Assembly (NCBI GenBank): GCA_032353305.1
Contig: JAUCNG010422243.1
Coordinates: 1-10,081, forward strand
Direction: 5' to 3'
Source of the DNA: Cephalothrix spiralis
Taxonomy: Eukaryota > Nemertea > Palaeonemertea > Archinemertea > Cephalotrichidae
DNA length: 10,081 nucleotides
The notes beneath the pieces were generated by a model. The model made no database searches and had not been told where the DNA came from. It worked only from the letters and a program-made list of their open reading frames with translations. Shown here piece by piece: positions 6,601 through 10,081 of the stretch (positions are counted from its first letter, which is position 1; every line of letters starts with the position of its first letter). Position numbers and translations under genes: made by a program.

Positions 6601-9521
6601 TATGATAGAACATTTGAATTGATCATAAAATACACTTTACATTTTGATGCATCCATTTTTTTTACATTCCGACGTTTGAAAATTTCGTCTGCGGCAGAAT
6701 TTTATTTTTAGTTCGATTTCCAAGAAGTACGCCGGCAGCGGGGAAAAAACTAAAAAATAATCTGTAAACCAATTAATAAAAAAAGTGAATTTTGCATTAA
6801 TCTACATTTATGACCCGCTCCAATAAAACTAATTTATTATAGACTATGATTTTGTGAACCCCAGAATGTGTCAAGGAACCAGTATAAGGTCGAAGAAATC
6901 TTAACGATGGAACAAAGTTACGGAAATTCGTTGTTGGATTGAATTTAACTATGTACTCTATGCCATGATCCATGCGCGTATAAGATTGGGCATGTATCAT
7001 GGTAAACAGTATCACCAAGAGTCACTAATTCGAATTTAAACAGATCAAATCAAAGAATTTATAATTTATCTAAAGAAGAAAAAATATTTTGATAAAGATT
7101 TTTACTAAAAAATCGTTCGTTAACTGCGATCAATCGTTAAGTTTTATCCAACATCATTGCCCTATGATATTAGGAGACTAAGTGCAACTTTGTTTTACAC
7201 GAATATTATCGAACCTCTAACTTAAAAGTAGTAATTATTGTAACAGATTTCAAATTTATAGAATGTTTTTTTTCTTTTTAGGAAAAAGACGAGAAAAATA
7301 TCAACGTTAAAGCGTGACCTTGATGCAAGAGCTCGTAGTGAAGCGTACAGGTAGGTACATATATCTTCTATGTAGTGGTAATATACTATACTTTCAATAT
7401 GGAACATTTGATATTTAGACAATATATTTTCATTTTGTTTATCAAACTAGGGTCTGCTTGTATACGTGATTTAAGTATACAAATTGACAACACTGACATA
7501 GTTGTAACAGTGTACCACCATTGTTAACTGTAGTATATAAATTTCGAACACACGTAGGATCAACGTACCAGCAGTGACCTAACACACCCTGTACCTTATC
7601 AATATTTATATCAATTTGGTTAACCAATCAGCGAGGGTCTCTGTGAGACCTATATTTCTTGAAATTAGTGGATTTCCATTTCTCAAAACTATTTTCAAGA
7701 AAAAATCTATCTATCTTCCGATGTTGAAAAATATGATATGATAATCGAGCGATATGCATAAATAAAACAAGCGTGTTGTCAGCGATGGGGTGAAAATGAT
7801 TTAAAGTCATATAATTATCTTAAAGCCCGAGTGTTTGAACGCTTACAGTTATAAAACCGAATTTCTTACTTTAAAATCAGTCAATAATGATTTGGGTATT
7901 GACAAACCACGAACTGACAAACCAAGAACTACGAACTGGTAAAACACAAACTGTTATATTTTTCCAATTTTTAGAGAAATTATCGACTTGAAAAATTAAA
8001 AAATATTTTCTTTATAATGAACAGGTCCAATTCATCATTTTTAATGAAAGATTTAATTTTTATGTTGACTTTGTGATCTTTATTATTCCGTCACATGTGA
8101 AAAATTTTATAATTCTATATCGGAATACGGAATAATAAAGATAACAAAGTCAAACCTAAAATTTAATCTTTTATAAGAAAAGATAAATTGGGATCTGTTC
8201 ATTATAAAAAAAAAAATTTAATTTGTTTTAATCATTAATTTCCCCCAAAATTGAAAAAATAAAACAGTTCGTGGTTTACCAATGATTTTGCTACCCGATT
8301 ATTATATGATTTTAAATCATTTTCACCTCATATGACATCAAATTCTAAATATTACTGCGTAAGTTATGGTGAGTAAGACAGATTAATAGAACAGCTATCA
8401 ACAGCTTAATAGGCCGTCGCGTAATCGTTAATGTCGAAGTAGCTGCGAACTAGCGTGTTTTATTTCGTAGTGATATCGATCGATATCAGAATTTTGTCAA
8501 CATCGCCTTACATCGGAGCTACGATCTTGAATCTATAACAAACTATAAATCAGCCATCTTAAGTCTGGTCATTAATGAAAATATTAATTATTCGTTTTCA
8601 GAAAAGTTTTTAAATTATCATCTGCAGAAAAATTAGATGGCGATACAGATTGTACTTTATGGACACCATATGATAAGCAGCATGTATTAGGAAGAATGTA
8701 TTTATCAGAAAATTATATCTGCTTCACTAGTCGTGTTAAAAACCAAGTTTCAGTTGTCATTCCATTAAGAGAACTCTATGTTGTTGAAAAAGTGGATAAT
8801 AATAACCAAATGATGAATGGGTTACTAATGACAACAAAAGGAAAGGTAGGGATAACATAGTTTTCGCTTGAGGGTTTATGGATATTCAAAGTTTAGACCC
8901 TAGTTTTCATCCCCTGCAAAAATCTTGGGTAGTGCGGACCAAAGCACGATTAACCGTTATCTTATCTTTAAGTTCTGAAAACAGCACGGGGCGTCTCGTT
9001 GTATGGGGTTTTTTTGGTAACTAAGGTCCCTTTGATATGCTAATATAGAATCGACAGAATCATAATATTGATGTTCACTTATGAACGCTTCAAGAAATTC
9101 CAGATTAATATTGTCTTGAAGAGGTCTGAAGTTGTACTCTAGTGATTATGCAATACTCATTATTAGAAAATAACTGGAACTCGTAACATAGTTGAAATCA
9201 ATCGGGTCAATTACGGAATGAAAAGTCACAAGAAATTTATGATTTTTAAATGTTTAAATAAAAGTTGAAAAAGAGCGTTCGAAAAAAACGCCTACCGGTA
9301 ATGGAGCCCGTGTCAGGCTGCCCAGGATAATCTGATAAACAGCGTTTAATTGACATATTCCGTAATCAATAATTATTCATGTACATGTATATATTAAATT
9401 CTACTTTCTAACATTGATTTATGTTGTCCTTTCAGATGAATCTTCTTTTTGCCAACCTAAGAGACAGAGAATTAATTTTGGAAAGAATATCGGACTTTTT
9501 GTCTAAGGTTCCGCCTCATCG
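600..9521 (+). CDS. TBC1D9: TBC1D9-like Rab GTPase-activating protein, N-terminal half, ten exons (partial at both ends)
   Basis: Ten exons join in phase to about 326 residues without a stop: 600-677, 1346-1438, 2424-2504, 2831-2964, 3632-3697, 5871-5947, 6422-6475, 7282-7350, 8602-8845, 9436-9521. Seen: a DWEW motif near residue 14, MPIEEKLVN leading into YYSCSYWK and VPRQGW (GRAM 1, about residues 70-165), a basic linker with KRDLDARA (about 194-216), then [14 protein letters not shown] and [10 protein letters not shown] (GRAM 2, about 218-315). Known of the family: GRAM domains are PH-like membrane-binding modules, and the downstream TBC domain stimulates GTP hydrolysis by Rab proteins in membrane traffic; human TBC1D9 is also linked to autophagy. 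The SYWK and SFLMG.EAK wording fits TBC1D9 better than TBC1D8. The start codon, the TBC domain with its catalytic Arg and Gln, and the stop lie outside the window. No frameshift or stop is seen, so the gene looks functional. All nine complete introns are GT-AG. Confidence 0.93.
678..1345 (+). other. Intron with a tRNA-like, possibly SINE-derived stretch
   Basis: Donor gtaagg at 678, acceptor AG at 1344-1345 after a T/C-rich run. The notable content is the nested inverted repeats and tRNA-like motifs at about 1000-1085, entered separately. Two overlapping 60-90 codon open frames at 736-1018 on opposite strands have no recognisable product. Confidence 0.85.
1000..1085 (+). repeat. Degraded tRNA-like stretch, possible SINE head
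   Basis: The run at 1008-1028 resembles a pol III A box and D arm: CTCAATG followed by GTTA and CGCGC, as in TRGCTCAATGGTTAGCGC, with several G-to-A differences. A perfect hairpin follows, CACTTGG (1032-1038), CTATA loop, CCAAGTG (1044-1050), shaped like an anticodon arm. Next comes GTCTCAATTCC (1050-1060), matching 9 of 11 positions of the B box GGTTCRANTCC. An outer imperfect stem, TAAC-GCGC (1021-1028) with GCGCGTGTTA (1069-1078), encloses the hairpin. The spacing is too short for a working tRNA (no room for a variable loop), so a decayed tRNA-derived SINE or chance are the options. Confidence 0.35.
1346..1438 (+). CDS. TBC1D9: TBC1D9-like exon B: acidic and FVKCKIESL segment
   Basis: 93 bases, phase 1 to phase 1. 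The codon shared with exon A reads GGG (Gly). Full codons from 1348 give [19 protein letters not shown] and then [11 protein letters not shown]. This lines up with the family segment FENENDITTFVRGKIQGII before GRAM 1. The acceptor AG is at 1344-1345; the donor gtaaaa at 1439 is a weaker match to consensus than most others in the gene. Being symmetric in phase, the exon could be skipped without a frameshift. Confidence 0.92.
1439..2423 (+). other. Intron containing copy 1 of a GC-punctuated dispersed repeat
   Basis: Donor gtaaaa at 1439, acceptor TTTTCAG ending at 2423. The first third holds the repeat described at 1478-1723. The rest (1724-2423) is moderately AT-rich with no open frame, tRNA or clear repeat. 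A 10-base perfect palindrome TATCATGATA lies at 1871-1880, and the motif ATGATATGGTCA recurs near 1875 and 2043, which is too short to interpret. Confidence 0.85.
1478..1723 (+). repeat. GC-punctuated interspersed repeat, copy 1 (+ orientation)
   Basis: AT-rich DNA interrupted by GC-rich words of the type TGCCGC...GACG at about 1497, 1530, 1662 and 1698. The core 1529-1640 has recognisable blocks shared with the reverse complement of about 6584-6700: TTCTGCCGC then GACG, ACGTCGG followed by ATGTAAAA, AAAATGTTAAA, and TTCTGTCAC-A-rich-GTCAAA. The order is preserved, with small gaps. It is most likely an old transposon-derived repeat of unknown class; no open frame or clear termini are visible. 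Confidence 0.5.
2424..2504 (+). CDS. TBC1D9: TBC1D9-like exon C: entry to GRAM domain 1
   Basis: 81 bases, phase 1 to phase 1. The shared codon with exon B gives Asp, then [19 protein letters not shown] and IEEKLVN. The [15 protein letters not shown] block matches FHRLFGMPEEEKLVN, the first strand region of the first GRAM domain in TBC1D9. The acceptor is TTTTCAG and the donor is a full-consensus gtaagt at 2505. Confidence 0.95.
2505..2830 (+). other. Short intron with a 15-base tandem duplication near its acceptor
   Basis: 326 bases, donor gtaagt, acceptor after a long T-run at 2820-2828. The middle (about 2570-2710) is more GC-rich than most introns here but has no open frame or recognisable repeat. 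A 15-base unit is duplicated in tandem at 2766-2795, 35 bases before the acceptor. Confidence 0.85.
2766..2795 (+). repeat. Perfect 15-base tandem duplication
   Basis: The unit TCTAGTTAAATTATC occurs at 2766-2780 and again without change at 2781-2795. It lies where a branch point could be. The perfect identity suggests a recent local duplication. Confidence 0.9.
2831..2964 (+). CDS. TBC1D9: TBC1D9-like exon D: core of GRAM domain 1
   Basis: 134 bases, entering in phase 1 and ending in phase 0. The shared codon is TAT (Tyr). The peptide then reads [44 protein letters not shown]. This is the most conserved block of the gene: family members show [25 protein letters not shown] and IRW-D at the same spacing. 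GRAM domains fold like PH domains and bind membrane lipids or proteins. Donor gtatgt at 2965. The open frame runs on upstream to an ATG at 2758, but that ATG lies in the intron and is not a start. Confidence 0.97.
2965..3631 (+). other. Intron, no distinct element seen
   Basis: 667 bases, donor gtatgt, acceptor TTTTTCAG ending at 3631. I found no open frame of note, no tRNA-like motif and no inverted repeat longer than a few bases. Confidence 0.85.
3632..3697 (+). CDS. TBC1D9: TBC1D9-like exon E: GRAM domain 1, LLFPD strand
   Basis: 66 bases (22 codons), phase 0 on both sides: [16 protein letters not shown] then ATREND. It aligns with QLEKNATLLLPDVIKVSTRSSE of TBC1D9. Acceptor TTTTTCAG, donor gtaagt at 3698. 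Skipping would keep the frame but delete part of the GRAM fold. Confidence 0.95.
4466..4924. mobile_element. Mariner/Tc1-type MITE, about 459 bp, flanked by TA
   Basis: The left end (4466 onward) reads GTGTCCCAATATTATGGA after a few bases, then AGCCAGATGACGTCA. The right end, reverse-complemented from 4924, reads CAGGGTGTCCCAATATTATG and then AGCCAGAATGACGTC. Similarity continues for about 55-60 bases per arm (TATTGTG and beyond). TA dinucleotides sit immediately outside both ends (4464-4465 and 4925-4926), as expected of the TA target duplication of IS630/Tc1/mariner elements. The CAGGGTGTCCCAA terminus is typical of mariner-family ends. The length and the absence of any transposase frame make it non-autonomous. 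The left tip has diverged by a base or two from the right. Confidence 0.85.
5501..5804. mobile_element. 304-bp element with perfect 22-base terminal inverted repeats and an internal poly(A)
   Basis: The left terminus at 5501-5522 begins CATATATCGTCGCTTGAG. The right terminus at 5783-5804 is its exact reverse complement, 22 of 22. The inner sequence is not inverted-repeat. It ends on the + strand with AATAAA (5756-5761) followed after 11 bases by twelve A residues (5773-5784) adjoining the right repeat. No target-site duplication is obvious, although the ends contain TATA, so a TA duplication could be hidden. No coding capacity. A non-autonomous DNA transposon is the best reading; the poly(A) is unusual for one. 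Confidence 0.65.
5871..5947 (+). CDS. TBC1D9: TBC1D9-like exon F: end of GRAM domain 1, [11 protein letters not shown] helix
   Basis: 77 bases, phase 0 in, phase 2 out. Codons give [19 protein letters not shown] then ANMAMR and two bases of the Gln codon. It matches HFFSVFLNINETFKLMEQLANIAMRQ, the final strand and C-terminal helix of GRAM 1. Acceptor TTTTCCAG lies only 66 bases after the right end of the 304-bp element; donor gtatgt at 5948. Confidence 0.96.
5948..6421 (+). other. Intron with a GC-richer patch
   Basis: 474 bases, donor gtatgt, acceptor TTTTTCTTCAG ending at 6421. The stretch 6155-6320 is GC-rich relative to its surroundings. On the - strand at about 6195-6210 it contains TAGCTCTCGTGGTTA, similar to a tRNA A box, but no B box follows. 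A decoy acceptor TTTTCAG at 6244-6250 leads into sequence with no family match. Confidence 0.8.
6422..6475 (+). CDS. TBC1D9: TBC1D9-like exon G: inter-GRAM linker, first part
   Basis: 54 bases, phase 2 to phase 2. It completes Gln, then encodes [17 protein letters not shown] and two bases of a Lys codon. It aligns with LLDNEGFEQDRSL after the MRQ of GRAM 1. Acceptor TTCTTCAG, donor gtaagt at 6476. It is the shortest exon visible, and its symmetric phase means skipping would only shorten the linker. Confidence 0.93.
6476..7281 (+). other. Intron containing copy 2 of the GC-punctuated repeat
   Basis: 806 bases, donor gtaagt, acceptor after a T-rich run with TTTTTAG ending at 7281. The first half carries the repeat entered at 6540-6745. 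Positions 6746-7281 are AT-rich with a 73-codon reverse open frame (6797-7018) that has no recognisable content. Confidence 0.85.
6540..6745 (-). repeat. GC-punctuated interspersed repeat, copy 2 (- orientation)
   Basis: Read on the - strand, the stretch 6700 down to about 6584 shares ordered blocks with 1529-1640: TTCTGCCGC, GACG, ACGTCGG-ATGTAAAA, AAAATGTAAA and TTCTATCATAAAAA with GACAAA. A further GCTGCCGGCG word at about 6730-6739 on the - strand parallels the TGCCGCTCGG word that precedes the core in copy 1. The two copies are clearly diverged. No terminal repeats or coding frame are visible, so the class is unknown. Confidence 0.5.
7282..7350 (+). CDS. TBC1D9: TBC1D9-like exon H: basic linker with KRDLDARA
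   Basis: 69 bases, phase 2 to phase 2. It completes Lys, then encodes [20 protein letters not shown], then AY and two bases of an Arg codon. The family sequence at this point is [27 protein letters not shown], so the match is close. The run is strongly basic, consistent with a surface linker between two membrane-associated domains. Donor gtaggt at 7351. Confidence 0.96.
7787..8329. mobile_element. Foldback element / large imperfect palindrome
   Basis: The outer arms 7787-7818 and 8298-8329 are inverted copies with 29 of 32 matches (GGTGAAAATGATTTAAA block). Middle arms pair about 7935-8011 with 8208-8285 (GGTAAA-CAC-AACTGTT block). Inner arms pair 8012-8090 with 8128-8207, an almost continuous stem of about 79 bases (ATAATGAACAG at one end, TTTATTATTCCG at the other). 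The central loop 8091-8127 contains the perfect palindrome TCACATGTGA (8091-8100). The left arm carries about 85-115 extra bases, including a 15-base tandem array. No transposase frame. Ends outside the arms show a weak TGTCA match but no confirmed target duplication. Confidence 0.8.
7901..7952 (+). repeat. 15-base tandem array inside the left palindrome arm
   Basis: Units GACAAACCACGAACT (7901-7915), GACAAACCAAGAACT (7916-7930), a partial ACGAACT (7931-7937) and GGTAAAACACAAACT (7938-7952). The right arm has only one such unit (about 8266-8280, inverted), so the array expanded after the palindrome formed, or the other arm lost copies. Confidence 0.75.
8471..8488. repeat. Perfect 18-base palindrome
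   Basis: TGATATCGATCGATATCA reads identically on both strands. It lies 113 bases before the acceptor of the following exon. It contains two overlapping ATCGAT words. A binding site for a dimeric protein is possible, but nothing else supports that. Confidence 0.85.
8602..8845 (+). CDS. TBC1D9: TBC1D9-like exon I: GRAM domain 2, largest visible exon
   Basis: 244 bases, completing an Arg codon and then 81 full codons, ending in phase 0. Key blocks: [62 protein letters not shown] and TTKGK. The family equivalents are [36 protein letters not shown] and LIIPLREVTIVEK, all in the same order and spacing. The acidic/Asn stretch [10 protein letters not shown] replaces the variable loop seen in relatives. 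Acceptor TTTTCAG, donor gtaggg at 8846. Confidence 0.97.
8846..9435 (+). other. Intron, no distinct element seen
   Basis: 590 bases, donor gtaggg (weaker than consensus), acceptor CTTTCAG ending at 9435. No open frame, tRNA-like motif or long inverted repeat was found. Confidence 0.85.
9436..9521 (+). CDS. TBC1D9: TBC1D9-like exon J: end of GRAM domain 2
   Basis: 86 bases, phase 0 in, phase 2 out: [18 protein letters not shown] then [10 protein letters not shown] and two bases of the next codon. It aligns with MTFLFANLKDRDFLVQRISDFL, the last strand and helix of GRAM 2. The first codon is ATG but it is internal, not a start. Acceptor CTTTCAG, donor gtaagt at 9522. The next exon, leading to the TBC domain, is not in the window. 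Confidence 0.95.
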
Positions 9522-10081
9522 GTAAGTCTTAAGATACATAAGGTTCAGAATCTTAACTGAAAGCTGCCAGCTTATGATATAATTCCTACTCAGAAATGTT
9601 TGCATAATGAAAAATTCTTGAAGTGGAGGGAGTGGGTACATTGGTGTAAAAATCTCTGATCCCGGCCTAAAAAACCCGTAATCTCGGGTATCGACAGACA
9701 ACACTTTCCGCGGCGGGGTGTTGGAGGGCGATACGGACCTTCGTATACTAAGGTAGGGAGTGGGTTGCTCATTGAAAAAGTTTGGTGTGTGGATTAGTAT
9801 GATAACTGTCAAAATATAACATTAAATGAAATCTCTCATCGATGTATCTTAATTCACCAATAATTTGACTTATACGTTGGTACGTTAACTTATACGCGAA
9901 ATTCTTTTGTTCGAACTACATTCTATATCATTGAGATCGAGTTACTGAACCATTGCTTACTTCTGCTTACTTAGACGTCAAGTTAGCATCGTCTAAATGA
10001 GATATACTGATATATTGATAGCTTTATACGGGAATATAATTTAGTTGTTTTTCATTTTCCAATGTATTTAAAGAGTTCTTG
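9522..10081 (+). other. Intron (5' part) after the last visible exon
   Basis: Begins with a full-consensus donor gtaagt. No acceptor followed by family-like sequence occurs before the window ends. The GC-richer patch at about 9617-9770 is bounded by near-identical 13-base direct repeats. Open frames on the reverse strand (9516-9812) overlap this patch and look fortuitous. Confidence 0.8.
9625..9765. repeat. GC-rich patch bounded by 13-base direct repeats
   Basis: GGAGGGAGTGGGT at 9625-9637 and GTAGGGAGTGGGT at 9753-9765 match in 12 of 13 positions and enclose 115 bases. The enclosed DNA includes CCGCGGCGGGG, unlike its AT-rich surroundings. It could be a small insertion with a target duplication, or chance repetition of G-rich words. 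Confidence 0.4.

Larger units (their letters stand above)
7351..8601 (+). other. Intron (1,251 bases) built largely around a foldback palindrome
   Basis: Donor gtaggt at 7351, acceptor TTTTCAG ending at 8601. It contains a perfect hairpin at 7458-7482, the 543-bp palindrome at 7787-8329 and an 18-base palindrome at 8471-8488. The 60-66 codon reverse open frames at 7222-7810 have no recognisable products. Confidence 0.85.

Noticed and set aside
1220-7595. ACAGGGTGTC at 1221 and ACACCCTGTA near 7582 as ends of a large mariner element
   Set aside because: They resemble the MITE tip for only about 10 bases, lack the following CCAATATTATG, and would enclose most of the gene.
6797-7810. Several reverse-strand open frames of 60-73 codons
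   Set aside because: Antisense to introns and one exon, with no family motifs; expected by chance.
9436-9438. ATG at the first codon of exon J as a translation start
   Set aside because: A CTTTCAG acceptor directly precedes it and the family protein continues through this point.
9516-9812. Reverse-strand open frames of 60 and 98 codons
   Set aside because: They overlap each other and the GC-rich patch; proline-rich wording reflects composition rather than a known domain.
1-10081. Undescribed prokaryotic-style defence, phage or gene-cluster system
   Set aside because: The window is a spliced animal gene with intronic repeats; there are no multi-gene arrangements, CRISPR repeats or prokaryotic signals.

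Overview
This is animal nuclear DNA, not bacterial or viral. It is AT-rich, and its only coding capacity lies in ten short exons on the + strand, each flanked by a GT donor and an AG acceptor with a pyrimidine tract. Joined in phase (positions 600-9521), the exons encode about 326 residues with no internal stop. The product closely resembles the N-terminal half of TBC1D9, a Rab GTPase-activating protein with two GRAM domains followed by a TBC domain. Sequence choices such as FVKCKIESL and PDSIHV look more like invertebrate (perhaps arthropod) TBC1D9 proteins than the vertebrate ones. That placement is an impression from memory, not a search result.

Layout. Positions 1-599 are an upstream intron; the exon(s) carrying the start codon lie outside the window. 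Exons at 600-677, 1346-1438 and 2424-2504 encode the region before the first GRAM domain. Exons at 2424-2504, 2831-2964, 3632-3697 and 5871-5947 encode GRAM 1. Exons at 6422-6475 and 7282-7350 encode a basic linker. Exons at 8602-8845 and 9436-9521 encode GRAM 2. From 9522 to the end is another intron; the TBC domain and anything after it lie downstream of the window.

The introns hold the unexpected structure: a 459-bp mariner-type MITE flanked by TA (4466-4924); a 304-bp element with perfect 22-bp terminal inverted repeats and an internal AATAAA plus poly(A) (5501-5804); a 543-bp foldback palindrome (7787-8329); two diverged copies of a GC-punctuated repeat in opposite orientation (about 1478-1723 and 6540-6745); and a degraded tRNA-like stretch suggesting a SINE head (about 1000-1085).

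I found no operon, CRISPR array, phage gene, full tRNA or rRNA, and no intact transposase. The most interesting non-coding signals are the intronic inverted-repeat elements, which would form hairpins in the pre-mRNA of this gene.
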